64,000 nt of DNA from Flagellimonas oceanensis (GTDB lineage: Bacteria; Bacteroidota; Bacteroidia; Flavobacteriales; Flavobacteriaceae), in NCBI RefSeq assembly GCF_003992595.1, contig NZ_RZNA01000003.1, positions 248,001-312,000 on the forward strand, read 5' to 3'. Positions 18,119 to 27,247 of the stretch are shown here, one piece after another (positions within the stretch are counted from its first letter, which is position 1; each line of letters starts with the position of its first letter). The translations under genes were made by a program, and so were the position numbers. The notes below the pieces were generated by a model that was given only the letters and a program-made list of their open reading frames with translations, was not told the DNA's origin and ran no database searches.

Positions 18119-21100
18119 TTATAATGTTATTGTCAAGTAATTAATGGCGATTACGGTTTGATTGTATTGGTTGAGCACATCCAAATAATTGAGTTGGATG
18201 TCGTAGGCGTTTTCCAAACTTTGGATGTATTGGAAAAAATCGATTTCCCCGTTTTGAAAGTTACCGGAGGCGGCTTTCAAGATTTGATCGGAAAGCAGGC
18301 CACCTTCGTCCTCGTAGTAAGAGAGTTCCTTGGCCTGTTGTTCCAGTTGTCCCAACAAAGTTTTATAGCGCTGGTTCATGGCAACGGTGATCTCGGTGTT
18401 CTGCATTTCCGTGATCTTCGTCTGAATTTTGGACGATTTTACTTTACTGCTATGTCCAAAGAAGAAAATCGGGATGCGAACACCCAGTTGAATGCCATAC
18501 AACGATGTTCCAAGCCCACTATTGGTCCCTTGAAAATATTCCAGGTTGAGGTCCGGCAGCAATCTATTTTCCTCCAAACTCTTTTGGGCATTGCTCAGTT
18601 CTTGGCGGTTGTCCAAAAAGGAGGTTTCCGTTTGCAGCATTCCTTGGGAATTCAGTACCGTCAACTTTTCCGGTGTTTCATCAACGATTTCCAACGTGTC
18701 CTTACTTTGCACCAAGCTCATGATCTGGCCGTAAGTCGTCAATATTTGTTGCTTGACCTTGGAGTAGGTGTTCGCAATCTGACGTTGCTTGGCCGTTGCT
18801 GTTACCTTTTCCAGATAGTTGGTCTCGCCGAGTTCAAAACGTCTGTTGGCGGCATGGGCAAATTTGCTGTAAATACTATCGAGCGTACTGTAGAGCTTTG
18901 CTTTTTGCTTCAACGTCTGATATTGGTAGTACGCATTGCTCAGCGATTGGTACAATTGCTTCTTTTGTATCTCAAACGATGATTTCTGCAACTCATAATT
19001 CGATTTTTGAAGTCTGTTCTTGGCACCGTACACCGTGGGGAACTCAAATTGTTGTTGTGCCCCAAAAACCTTGAGGGGTTCCCCGTTCATTGCCAAGTTG
19101 TTCTCATCATATTGGTAGTAAATGTCCGTTTTATCAAACTCAAAAGCAGTACCCTTTAGGGTTTCTGCCTGATCGACCATCAATGAACCTGCTTGGATGC
19201 CCTTATTGTTCTCCAATGAAAGGGCCATCAAATCCTCAAGGTTGAGTTTGGTTTGAGAGAATCCTGAAAGTGAAACCAATAGTAGCATAATTGATAGTGC
19301 ATTGCGTTTCTTCATTCTTCTTTCCTTTCTTCTTTTTCTCATACCACGGAATTTAATGTTGTGTGAATAAGCATATAAAACGGGCAAAACCACCAAGGTC
19401 AACATGGTTGCCGTTACCAGTCCGCCGATAACCACGGTGGCAAGGGGTCGTTGCACTTCGGCACCGGCATTGGTGGAGACTGCCATGGGCAAGAAACCCA
19501 AAGCGGCAGCGGAAGCCGTTAACAATACGGCACGTAGCCTGTCCTTGGTTCCCTGTTTGATGAGGTCCTCCATGGAATCAAAATCTTTTCCTTTGAGTTC
19601 TTTGAAGTGCTCGATCAATACAATTCCGTTCAACACTGCAATACCGAACAGGGCGATGAACCCAACACCCGCTGAGATACTAAACGGCATATCCCGAAGC
19701 CAAAGCAAGAGTACGCCGCCCACCGCGGAAAGTGGAATGGCGGAGAAAATGAGCAAAGCCTCCTTTACCGAGCCGAATGCAAAATAAAGCATGATGAAGA
19801 TGAGCAACAGTGCAATGGGCACGGCTATCATCAATCTGGCCTTGGCATTTTGAAGGTTTTCGAACTGGCCACCATAGGTAATGATGTACCCGGGGGGCAA
19901 GGATATATTTTCGTTGACCAATAGCTGTACATCGTCCACTACGGATTGCAGGTCTCGGTTCCTCACATTGATACCCACTACGATACGTCTTTTGGTGTCA
20001 TCACGGGATATTTTGGCCGCTCCTTTTTGATAGGTGATATCGGCCAACTCGCTCATAGGGATCTTACCCCCGTTTGGGATATCCACATAAAGGTTTCTGA
20101 GGTTGGAAATATCCTGACGGTTTTCTGAATCCAATCGCACGGCCATATCAAACTGTCGCTCGCCCTCAAACACACTGCCCACGATCTTCCCGGCAAAACC
20201 CATTGCGATCATTTCGTTCAGGTCGGCAATATTGAGCCCGTGTCGGGCAATTTTGGCGCGATCAAAGGATACGTTCATCTGGGGGAGCCCTTCCACTTTC
20301 TCAACAATGATGTCCGATGCACCCTCCACATCTTGGATAAGATCTTTGATCTCGTTGGCCTTTCTGTTCAGTGTCTCCAGGTTTTGCCCAAATATCTTGA
20401 TGGCGATATCGGCCCTGACCCCTGTTATCAATTCATTGAAACGCATTTCTATGGGTTGGGTAAATTCCACCTCCATACCCGGAATCACGGACAAGGCCTC
20501 TTTGAACTTGTCGGCCAATTCGTCCTTGGTCTCCGCAGACACCCATTCGTCTTTGGGTTTTAAAGAGATGATCACATCGCTTTCTTCCATGGACATGGGA
20601 TCCGTGGGCACTTCGGCGGCGCCGATACGGCTTACCACTTGTTTTACCTCTGGGAACTTATCTATTAAAATTTGTTCGATTTTTGTGGTGGTTTCCACGG
20701 TTTTCGCCAAAGAGGTCCCTGTTTTCAGCACGGGCTGAATCACAAAGTCACCCTCATCCAAGGTGGGCACAAATTCCCCTCCCATGGAAGAGAACAATAA
20801 GACAGCGCCGACCAATAGAGCAGCAGCGATGGAAAGCACCAATTTTTTACTTTTCATGGCCCATTCGATGACCGGCTCATACTGTTTGTTGATCCAGTTG
20901 ACCAAACGGGTGGAAATATTCTTGGACGATTCTTTGGTGGGCTTTAAAAATAGTGCCGAGGCCACAGGAACATAAGTAAAGCACAGCAGAACCGCACCCA
21001 AAAGGGCAAAACTGAATGTCATGGCCATAGGTTTGAACATTTTGCCCTCCACGCCACTTAGGGACAGAATGGGGATGAACACAATCAAGATAATGAGCTG

Positions 21101-22468
21101 TCCGAATACAGCGGAGTTCATCATTTTGGTGGCTCCTTCGAGGGTTATCCTGTCTTTAATGGACTGGGTTTCATTTTTACCCAAAGCGGCGATTTCCGCT
21201 TGTTTTTGGGTAATCTGGAAAGCAATGTATTCCACAATGATGACCGCACCATCTATAATGATCCCAAAGTCAATCGCACCCAAGCTCAACAAGTTGGCAT
21301 CGACTCCAAAAATGTTCATCAGGGTAAGGGCAAACAACAGACATAGCGGAATTACGGATGCCACCACAAGGCCTGATCGCCAGTTTCCGAGCAACAATAC
21401 CACCACGAAAATCACGATCAGACAACCCAAAACCAGGTTTTCAGTTACGGTAAAGGTGGTTCTTCCGATAAGTTCGCTTCGATCTAGGAACGGGTTGATG
21501 TAAACCCCTTCTGGAAGGGATTTGGAAATGGCCGCAACTCGCTCCTTAACAGCTTCGATGACGCGTTTGGAATCGGCATCCTTGAGCATCATGATCTGGC
21601 CGAGCACTTTTTCACCCTCTCCATTACCTGTAATGGCCCCAAAACGTGGTGCGCTGCCAAAACCGACCTGTGCCACATCCTTAATATAGATGGGAATGCC
21701 GTTTCGGTTGGTCACAACGATGTTTTCGATGTCCTTTAAGCTGCCCACCAAACCTTCGCCCCTTACAAAGTAAGCTTGATTCACTTTTTCGATATATCCA
21801 CCGCCCGTTACACTGTTGTTGTTCTCCAGTGCAGTAAATACTTCTTTTGCGGTAATGTTCAATGCGTTGAGTTTTTGGGTCTGGATGGCCACCTCATATT
21901 GTTTGAGGTGACCGCCCCATGTGTTTACTTCCACCACCCCCGGTATTCCTGAAAGCTGACGTTTCACGATCCAATCCTGGATGGTTCTGAGCTCTGTGGA
22001 GGTGTATTGATCTTTATATTCAGGTTCAACATCTAGAATGTATTGATAGATCTCTCCCAACCCTGTGGTTATGGGGCCCATTTCCGGACTTCCGAAACCT
22101 TCGGGTATCCGACTGGATGCTGATTTTATTTTTTCGGCGATGAGTTGCCGGGGCAAATAAGTGCCCATGTCATCCTCGAAGACAATGGTCACGACCGACA
22201 GCCCAAACTTGGACACCGACCGGATTTCCTTGACCCCTGGCAGGTTGGCCATTTCAAGTTCCACAGGATAGGTCACAAACTTTTCCATATCCTGGGTGGA
22301 TAGGCTGTTGGAAGTGGTCAATACCTGTACTTGGTTGTTGGTTACATCGGGTACCGCGCCGATGGGTATTTGTGATAGCGAGTATAGACCCACTAAGGCT
22401 ATAGCTGCTGTAAATAGAAGAACAATGAACTTGTTCCTAATACTAAAGTTGATGATTTTTGAAAACAT
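18119..22468 (-). CDS. CusA/CzcA-type metal efflux RND pump fused to a TolC-like domain
   Basis: A 1449-residue protein. Residues 1 to about 1035 are a complete HME-RND permease, with TM1, two porter loops and two six-TM bundles. The TM4 signature GAIDFGIIIDGAVIIVEY has the heavy-metal-type Asp residues. Residues about 1052-1449 are a TolC/OEP-type helical domain (LNLEDLMALSLENNKGIQ and its repeat). The junction has a basic linker and then an intact signal-peptide-like stretch starting at Met1052 (position 19315). I see no frameshift. CusA-TolC fusions of this length are known in Bacteroidota. An internal start yielding a free outer-membrane factor is possible. It is co-transcribed with the adaptor gene downstream. 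Confidence 0.92.
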   Translation of the reverse strand: MFSKIINFSIRNKFIVLLFTAAIALVGLYSLSQIPIGAVPDVTNNQVQVLTTSNSLSTQDMEKFVTYPVELEMANLPGVKEIRSVSKFGLSVVTIVFEDDMGTYLPRQLIAEKIKSASSRIPEGFGSPEMGPITTGLGEIYQYILDVEPEYKDQYTSTELRTIQDWIVKRQLSGIPGVVEVNTWGGHLKQYEVAIQTQKLNALNITAKEVFTALENNNSVTGGGYIEKVNQAYFVRGEGLVGSLKDIENIVVTNRNGIPIYIKDVAQVGFGSAPRFGAITGNGEGEKVLGQIMMLKDADSKRVIEAVKERVAAISKSLPEGVYINPFLDRSELIGRTTFTVTENLVLGCLIVIFVVVLLLGNWRSGLVVASVIPLCLLFALTLMNIFGVDANLLSLGAIDFGIIIDGAVIIVEYIAFQITQKQAEIAALGKNETQSIKDRITLEGATKMMNSAVFGQLIILIVFIPILSLSGVEGKMFKPMAMTFSFALLGAVLLCFTYVPVASALFLKPTKESSKNISTRLVNWINKQYEPVIEWAMKSKKLVLSIAAALLVGAVLLFSSMGGEFVPTLDEGDFVIQPVLKTGTSLAKTVETTTKIEQILIDKFPEVKQVVSRIGAAEVPTDPMSMEESDVIISLKPKDEWVSAETKDELADKFKEALSVIPGMEVEFTQPIEMRFNELITGVRADIAIKIFGQNLETLNRKANEIKDLIQDVEGASDIIVEKVEGLPQMNVSFDRAKIARHGLNIADLNEMIAMGFAGKIVGSVFEGERQFDMAVRLDSENRQDISNLRNLYVDIPNGGKIPMSELADITYQKGAAKISRDDTKRRIVVGINVRNRDLQSVVDDVQLLVNENISLPPGYIITYGGQFENLQNAKARLMIAVPIALLLIFIMLYFAFGSVKEALLIFSAIPLSAVGGVLLLWLRDMPFSISAGVGFIALFGIAVLNGIVLIEHFKELKGKDFDSMEDLIKQGTKDRLRAVLLTASAAALGFLPMAVSTNAGAEVQRPLATVVIGGLVTATMLTLVVLPVLYAYSHNIKFRGMRKRRKERRMKKRNALSIMLLLVSLSGFSQTKLNLEDLMALSLENNKGIQAGSLMVDQAETLKGTAFEFDKTDIYYQYDENNLAMNGEPLKVFGAQQQFEFPTVYGAKNRLQKSNYELQKSSFEIQKKQLYQSLSNAYYQYQTLKQKAKLYSTLDSIYSKFAHAANRRFELGETNYLEKVTATAKQRQIANTYSKVKQQILTTYGQIMSLVQSKDTLEIVDETPEKLTVLNSQGMLQTETSFLDNRQELSNAQKSLEENRLLPDLNLEYFQGTNSGLGTSLYGIQLGVRIPIFFFGHSSKVKSSKIQTKITEMQNTEITVAMNQRYKTLLGQLEQQAKELSYYEDEGGLLSDQILKAASGNFQNGEIDFFQYIQSLENAYDIQLNYLDVLNQYNQTVIAINYLTITL

Positions 22469-22545
22469 GATTCATAGAAATGATAGCATTATTAAATGGA
22501 ATAAGGCTTGATAAAAAGTGTCCAGCAAAGCCGGAATACTATGAA

Positions 22546-22944
22546 TTATGCGTGTTTGGGCGGTTGAAAAGGATCATCTCCCCAAATATGGGAGTAAGAC
22601 ATTTCGTAATGAAAATTACCTTTGGTGGCCACAGGTATTTCGGAACGTGAATTGATGAAATTATCCGCAGTGAGCACAAAAACCAAAGGCTGTGCACATT
22701 GGGTCTGATGCTGAAAAGGCAGTTTCTCGTGTTCTTTCTGTTCTTCTTGGTGTTTTTCGCTGTGTGAAGCTTTGAGTTCCCCGTAGTGTTTGGAGACAAA
22801 GACCATAAAGTCATCACCATATTCCTCGCTATGGAATTGGTAATGCTCCATCAATTGCCCAAGTTCTACCAAATCATTAAAATGGATGTTGGCTCCTTGA
22901 AGCAAAATAAGGAGGGAAATCCCTATGGTAACTATTTTATTCAT
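22546..22944 (-). CDS. Small His-rich secreted protein at the head of the cus-type operon
   Basis: A 132-residue protein of no recognised family. It has a hydrophobic N-terminus (MNKIVTIGISLLILLQGANIH), then a His/Glu-rich middle (HYQFHSEEYGDD, KASHSEKHQEEQKEHEK, FQHQTQC) and a C-terminal aromatic part ending PFQPPKHA. Its position upstream of the metal pump gene (gap 77 bases) and its many His residues suggest a periplasmic metal-binding or sensing protein. That is inference; similar short ORFs precede cusA-like genes in Bacteroidota as I recall. Confidence 0.7.
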   Translation of the reverse strand: MNKIVTIGISLLILLQGANIHFNDLVELGQLMEHYQFHSEEYGDDFMVFVSKHYGELKASHSEKHQEEQKEHEKLPFQHQTQCAQPLVFVLTADNFINSRSEIPVATKGNFHYEMSYSHIWGDDPFQPPKHA

Positions 22945-23069
22945 CCTGACAGCATAAAATTACAAATAATACGCTGCAGGATATATAATCGAGGTTAATT
23001 TAGAATGAGTCTGATTCTTAATGCGCCATTGCTTGGACGATGAAAAAAAGGCTTCTCGTTGTAAAATGT

Positions 23070-23546
23070 TCAATGGTCCAATTCCTCCAGAATCATACTA
23101 TAATCATGTTGCAAGTCTTCATGAAGCAATGGGATTTTCTTTTTGACGTATTCCAATTGCCGGTTGTATAGGTTGGTAAGGGTTACATTTCTTTTGATGG
23201 AAGGGCGAAAGGAGTTCAATTTCTCACAGAAATAGAGCAATAGTTCCACTTCGGTGGCTTTGTTGCCCGAATAGCGAATGTATTTTTTGATGGTACGAAG
23301 TATTTTACGAACACTCTTTTTGATGTAGAAATAACTGTTGAAATTGATGTCGGCGAACATATCATCGATTTCTTCCTTTACGGTGTCGATGTAGCCTTCT
23401 TCACTATCGGATTCAAAAAGCAAATAGGTAAGGAGCTCCTTGTTCTCTTTTTTGAAACGTGCCAAACGTAGGCAGAGTTGCATGGTTTCTTCTTGCGATT
23501 TGAACTGGAGTTCTTTTTTGAGTTGGGCAACGGTTGCAGCTTTCAT
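23070..23546 (-). CDS. Hypothetical helical protein following an SDR gene
   Basis: A 158-residue protein, all-alpha and highly charged, with no signal peptide or TM segment. It begins MKAATVAQLKKELQFKSQEE and contains KKSVRKILRTIKKYIRYSG. I do not recognise a domain with known activity. It starts 3 bases after the SDR stop, so the two are co-transcribed. A cytoplasmic role is likely but nothing more specific can be said. Confidence 0.7.
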   Translation of the reverse strand: MKAATVAQLKKELQFKSQEETMQLCLRLARFKKENKELLTYLLFESDSEEGYIDTVKEEIDDMFADINFNSYFYIKKSVRKILRTIKKYIRYSGNKATEVELLLYFCEKLNSFRPSIKRNVTLTNLYNRQLEYVKKKIPLLHEDLQHDYSMILEELDH

Positions 23547-23549
23547 AAA

Positions 23550-24308
23550 TCAACTTCTTAAATAGGAGGCTCCGTTCACATCGATTATGGTTCCCGAAGT
23601 ATAGGCCGCTTCGGAAGAGCCCAAGAACAAAATGGCGTGGGCAACCTCTTCGGGTCGGGCCATTCGCTTGAACGGGGATTCGCGGAGCAGGTTTTCCCGT
23701 TCGGCAGGGGTCAGGGTTTCCTTGGCCATTTCGGTTTCGGTAAATCCTGGGGCGACCACACCGACGTAAATGTTGTGTGGTGCCAGTTTTTTGGCAAGGG
23801 ATTGGCTCATGGAGTTCAGTGCGGCTTTGCTGGCCCCGTAAGCAGGTTTGGTGGGTTCCCCTCGGAAAGCACCACGTGAGGATACGTTTACGATATGACC
23901 GCCACCAGTTTCCATCATGGCTTTTGCACCCCAATAGCATAGATTGGCCACGGCAAACAGATTGGTTTCAAAGGTTTTTTCCCAAGCATGGGTCCAATGG
24001 TCAAAATCCACTTTGTCGATTTCATGGAAAATGGAAATTCCAGCATTGTTCACCAACACATCCAAACGACCAAATTCAGCAATAAAATTGTTGATCAAGG
24101 CTTCGGTTTCTGACTTTTGTGAGATATCCCTTTTAAAAAGTTGGTGCCCGTCGCCCGGTAATTCAGCCAAGGTCTGTTGGGCCACCTCATCATTGCTACG
24201 GTAATTGATGCCCACTTTGGCCCCTTTTTTCGCAAAGGCAAGAGCCGTAGCTTTCCCAATGCCACGTGAGGCACCGGTGACCAATACATTTTTATTGGTA
24301 AAATCCAT
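23550..24308 (-). CDS. Short-chain dehydrogenase/reductase (FabG-like)
   Basis: A 252-residue classical SDR. The Rossmann cofactor motif is TGASRGIG (residues 11-18), NYRS after beta-2 suggests NADP preference, NNAG is at about 85-88, and the catalytic Ser and Y-x-x-x-K appear as VNVSSRGAF and AYGASKAAL. The C-terminal VAPGFTETEM and TGTIIDVNGASY are typical of the 3-oxoacyl-ACP reductase-like group. It could act in fatty acid or secondary alcohol metabolism; the substrate is not indicated by the neighbours. Confidence 0.88.
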   Translation of the reverse strand: MDFTNKNVLVTGASRGIGKATALAFAKKGAKVGINYRSNDEVAQQTLAELPGDGHQLFKRDISQKSETEALINNFIAEFGRLDVLVNNAGISIFHEIDKVDFDHWTHAWEKTFETNLFAVANLCYWGAKAMMETGGGHIVNVSSRGAFRGEPTKPAYGASKAALNSMSQSLAKKLAPHNIYVGVVAPGFTETEMAKETLTPAERENLLRESPFKRMARPEEVAHAILFLGSSEAAYTSGTIIDVNGASYLRS

Positions 24309-24414
24309 AGAACAGTTCTTAATACTTCAAATATACTAGGATTGTATGTTCTTGACCCTTAAAATGAATTGCACTACCTTTAAATCATTCCAAATATTAC
24401 CTGAATAGTAGAAT

Positions 24415-24858
24415 ATGGGCAAAAGAAAAAGACATTGGCTTTGGAACGTTTTGATCGTGCTTACTTTGGCACTCTGTGTTCTTGCCTTTGTGGAACACTA
24501 TAAAAACTGGCACAAGATCGAGGAGGGCAACCTGAAAATCTTCTCAGGGATATACTATCAAAAAATACCTTTGGCTGAATTGGACAGTGTGCTATTTGTG
24601 GAGAAACTTCCCGAAATGGAGCGCTCCAGCGGGTTTTCGTGGATGGAAAAGGAGAAGGGAGTCTTCAACGATTCCCTTACCAACACCAAAGTATATGTTT
24701 TTGTGGATGACCTCTATCAGCAAAAGATAAAAGTGGTGCACCACGATTCCCTAAGAATGTATGTAAACCTTCAAGATAGTCTTAAAACCGAGGAATTATT
24801 CGCAATTTTACGGACCGAACTATTGAACAACAAAGAAACAGCCAAAGGAACCCAATAG
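24415..24858 (+). CDS. Hypothetical single-pass membrane protein
   Basis: A 147-residue protein. It has a short basic N-terminus, one TM segment (about residues 8-27: WLWNVLIVLTLALCVLAFV) and a periplasmic mixed alpha/beta part. I do not recognise a family. It is the first of three plus-strand genes spaced by 2 and 4 bases (with the DUF2141 and DUF423 proteins), so they form an operon. Confidence 0.68.
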   Translation: MGKRKRHWLWNVLIVLTLALCVLAFVEHYKNWHKIEEGNLKIFSGIYYQKIPLAELDSVLFVEKLPEMERSSGFSWMEKEKGVFNDSLTNTKVYVFVDDLYQQKIKVVHHDSLRMYVNLQDSLKTEELFAILRTELLNNKETAKGTQ

Positions 24859-24860
24859 AT

Positions 24861-25265
24861 ATGAAGGTCTTTTTTTTATTCTTGTTATTGCCGATTATCG
24901 GGTTTTCTCAAAACACACTTTCTATACGGGTCAATAATGTGGAATCGGCCAAAGGAAAGGTAAATGTGGCTGTTTATGATTCTGATGAAGCTTTTTTGTC
25001 CTTTGACCAGGTGTTGAAGTCCAACAGTGTGGTTGCGCACGAGGGAAGTGTGGTTTTGCACATTCCCGATCTTCCTGCTGGCAAGTACGCACTTGCCATT
25101 TTCCATGATGAGAACGATAATGGAAAGTTGGATACAAATTGGTTGGGGATTCCGAAGGAGAAGGTGGCCTTTTCCCATGGAAAGATGAAAACTTTTGGCC
25201 CGCCCAAGTTCAAGGAATGTGCCTTTACAATGAGTTCGGACCACGAAATCCACATAGATCTATAA
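24861..25265 (+). CDS. DUF2141 secreted protein
   Basis: A 134-residue protein. It has a signal peptide (MKVFFLFLLLPIIGFSQ) and a beta-sandwich of the DUF2141 type: GKVNVAVYDSDEAFL, LPAGKYALAIFHDENDNGKLDTN, LGIPKEKVAFS. The DENDNGKLD segment resembles a Ca-binding loop. The family is widespread in marine bacteria and its function is unknown. It is the middle gene of a three-gene operon. Confidence 0.85.
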   Translation: MKVFFLFLLLPIIGFSQNTLSIRVNNVESAKGKVNVAVYDSDEAFLSFDQVLKSNSVVAHEGSVVLHIPDLPAGKYALAIFHDENDNGKLDTNWLGIPKEKVAFSHGKMKTFGPPKFKECAFTMSSDHEIHIDL

Positions 25266-25269
25266 TAGT

Positions 25270-25662
25270 ATGGGAACAATTTTCATGGCGCAGTTAATGG
25301 GCGCCCTTTACGGACTTTTAGCAGTGGTTTTTGGAGCCTTCGGCGCCCATGCACTAAAAAAGAAATTGACCCCCGAACTGCTACAAAGTTTTGAGACAGG
25401 GGTCAAATATCAGATGTATCACGCTATGGTGCTATTGGTCCTGGGATTTAACCTAAGTTTTGATCAACCGCTGGATTCTTGGATAGTCAACTGCTTTATC
25501 TTTGGCACGCTATTGTTTTCCTTTAGCATTTACGCCCTTTGTTTGGGAGCGGCCAAAGGCAACAAACCTCGGTTTTTGGGCCCAGTGACCCCACTTGGGG
25601 GATTGCTCTTGGTAGCAGGTTGGGCCTTGTTGCTCTATTCCTTTGTTTCCAATTTGATTTAA
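25270..25662 (+). CDS. DUF423 (YgdD-like) inner-membrane protein
   Basis: A 130-residue protein with four TM helices. It has the family hallmark GAFGAHALKK, the KYQMYHAMVLLVLG motif in the second helix, and PLGGLLLVAGWALL in the last. DUF423 proteins are small inner-membrane proteins of unknown function found in most bacteria. It closes the operon and its tail overlaps the convergent DUF4097-type gene by 4 bases. Confidence 0.88.
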   Translation: MGTIFMAQLMGALYGLLAVVFGAFGAHALKKKLTPELLQSFETGVKYQMYHAMVLLVLGFNLSFDQPLDSWIVNCFIFGTLLFSFSIYALCLGAAKGNKPRFLGPVTPLGGLLLVAGWALLLYSFVSNLI

Positions 25663-26369
25663 AGCCGAAGGTACATATTTCCGTTTATGGTGTTCAATTT
25701 TAAACGGTGGGCGGCATTGTCGAACCTTCCTTCGACCTTTTGTCCAACATAGCGATCGGATACGGTCAGTTCCATATTTTCGTCTGCGTAAATATTTCCA
25801 TGGATGGTCTCGGCGACCAATCTGGAATTCTTCATGATCAAGTCAATTTCCCCGTTGATGGTCTGTAGGTCCATGTCTCCATTATATTTTGCAATATCGA
25901 TGTCCCCATTGATCAACTCGGCGGTAAAATCCCCTTCTATAATATCCGAACTAAGGTCCCCGTTAATGCTGCTCACTTTAAACGTAGCTCCCTTTGGAAC
26001 ATAAAGCACGTAGTTGAACTCGTAAGTATCCCCTTCAAAATAATATCCTTTTTTATTCGGGCGGGTTTTTTCCCATTCTGCCTTGAAGGCTTCAAAAACA
26101 TCTTCAACATTGGAAGCAATGCTCAATGAACTGCTGCTTTCATCAATGTCCAACTTAAATTTATCCAGATATTTCCCGTCCTCAATAGTAATGTCCGCCT
26201 TAAAATAAACGGTGGATTTATCCCAGGTCTTCACTTCGATTTCGGAAGCGAATTTTACATCCATTTCAATGGATTGCCCTGAGTAGTTGAAGTTCTTCTC
26301 AATTATTTTTTGTGCATTTAAGGTCAGCGTAGCCAACCCAACGAATGCGGTAATGATGAATTTTTTCAT
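25659..26369 (-). CDS. DUF4097-type secreted beta-helix protein
   Basis: A 236-residue protein. It has a signal peptide (MKKFIITAFVGLATLTLNAQ) and repeated strands of the DUF4097/adhesin-like kind, such as VSSINGDLSSDIIEGDFTAE, LINGDIDIAKYNGDM, LQTINGEIDLIMKNS and LNTINGNMYLRL. Each -INGxI/L- turn marks one coil. The open frame extends upstream through an interspersed palindromic repeat to 26474, but the ATG at 26369 gives the signal peptide. It follows a second member of the same family and the sigma/anti-sigma pair, so it is a likely target or partner of that system. Confidence 0.85.
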   Translation of the reverse strand: MKKFIITAFVGLATLTLNAQKIIEKNFNYSGQSIEMDVKFASEIEVKTWDKSTVYFKADITIEDGKYLDKFKLDIDESSSSLSIASNVEDVFEAFKAEWEKTRPNKKGYYFEGDTYEFNYVLYVPKGATFKVSSINGDLSSDIIEGDFTAELINGDIDIAKYNGDMDLQTINGEIDLIMKNSRLVAETIHGNIYADENMELTVSDRYVGQKVEGRFDNAAHRLKLNTINGNMYLRL

Positions 26370-26411
26370 GACTGTTCGATTTTTGATTTTAATATTTAAT
26401 TGATGTTTTGT

Positions 26412-26468
26412 CTTCCTGAGCGCAGCCGAAGGATGGGTAAAAACATCTCGACTGCGCTCGATGTGAAA
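26412..26468. repeat. Interspersed palindromic repeat (GCGCAGTCGA type), copy 1
   Basis: Two inverted arms, about 26415-26435 (CCTGAGCGCAGCCGAAGGAT core) and 26444-26465 (ATCTCGACTGCGCTCGATGT core), lie between two genes. The same core words recur at 28687-28755. This is the REP-like element family often seen between genes in Flavobacteriaceae. It is not part of a coding sequence, although it leaves the frame open. Confidence 0.75.
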
Positions 26469-26475
26469 GCTCAAT

Positions 26476-27228
26476 TTATTTCTTTCTGAGGTACATGTTT
26501 CCGTTGGTGGATTTCATGGAAATTTTCACTCCACCTCCGTTGATGGATGCTTTGATGTTCCGTCCCAAAACGGATTTTAAACCATCCTTGTCTTCGGCCT
26601 TTACCTCAAAGTCGGTGTACACATTGCCATTGAGGGTGCTCAGTGCCAGGTTGGCCGGAGTGTTGGATGGAAGGCTGACATCCACGGCACCGTTGGTGGA
26701 GTAGAGGGAAATAGGGGAGTCCTGTGTCACTTTTCCAAAGATCACTTCCAATTCGCCGTTCAGGGAGTTGGCGGTAACGGGACCATTTACGTTACTTATT
26801 TTAACGCCGCCGTTAAGTTGGGCATCTGCTTCAATTTCCCCTGAAAAACCATCGATTTCGATGTCGCCGTTCCACGTACTTTTTACAGCAATGTTCTGTG
26901 GGGCTGGAAGATATATTTCCCCTTTTTTATCCTTTCTCAAATTGTAAACAATCAGGGTGTTGCCATCTTGAACCACGGAAAACCCTACGTTGGTATTGTC
27001 CGTGCCGCCTTCTCCGACCAATTTTAAGCCCTTGGCACGTTCCGGTGTTTTTATTTCCGGCCCCGATTTGATCAGTAGTTCGTTGGAGCTATGTGTTTTT
27101 ACCACAATGTCCGTTTTGGATTCGATTTTGACCCATTGGATTCCATTTAGGGATTTGGTGTAATCGTTCTGCGCTTTGGCCATAGTGACCGTAAAAAGGG
27201 CCATTAAAATGAATGTGAATTTTCTCAT
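26476..27228 (-). CDS. DUF4097-type secreted beta-helix protein
   Basis: A 250-residue paralogue of its downstream neighbour. It has a signal peptide (MRKFTFILMALFTVTMAKAQ) and repeated short strands with -NG- turns: STWNGDIEIDGFSGEIEADA, LNGGVKISNVNGPVTANS, LNGELEVIFG, TNGAVDVSLPS and STNGNMYLRKK. It is probably periplasmic or cell-surface. It lies 19 bases after the anti-sigma factor gene on the same strand, so sigma, anti-sigma and this protein are probably one transcript. Confidence 0.85.
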   Translation of the reverse strand: MRKFTFILMALFTVTMAKAQNDYTKSLNGIQWVKIESKTDIVVKTHSSNELLIKSGPEIKTPERAKGLKLVGEGGTDNTNVGFSVVQDGNTLIVYNLRKDKKGEIYLPAPQNIAVKSTWNGDIEIDGFSGEIEADAQLNGGVKISNVNGPVTANSLNGELEVIFGKVTQDSPISLYSTNGAVDVSLPSNTPANLALSTLNGNVYTDFEVKAEDKDGLKSVLGRNIKASINGGGVKISMKSTNGNMYLRKK

Positions 27229-27247
27229 GATATTCGCTTTTTGATGT

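Noticed and set aside
18119..22468. Sequencing error joining two separate genes (cusA and tolC)
   Set aside because: No stop or frameshift is visible at the junction and such fusions of similar length are known in Bacteroidota, although the internal signal peptide keeps the question of processing open.
26370..26474. N-terminal extension of the DUF4097-type protein
   Set aside because: It translates an interspersed palindromic repeat; the signal peptide begins at the ATG at 26369.
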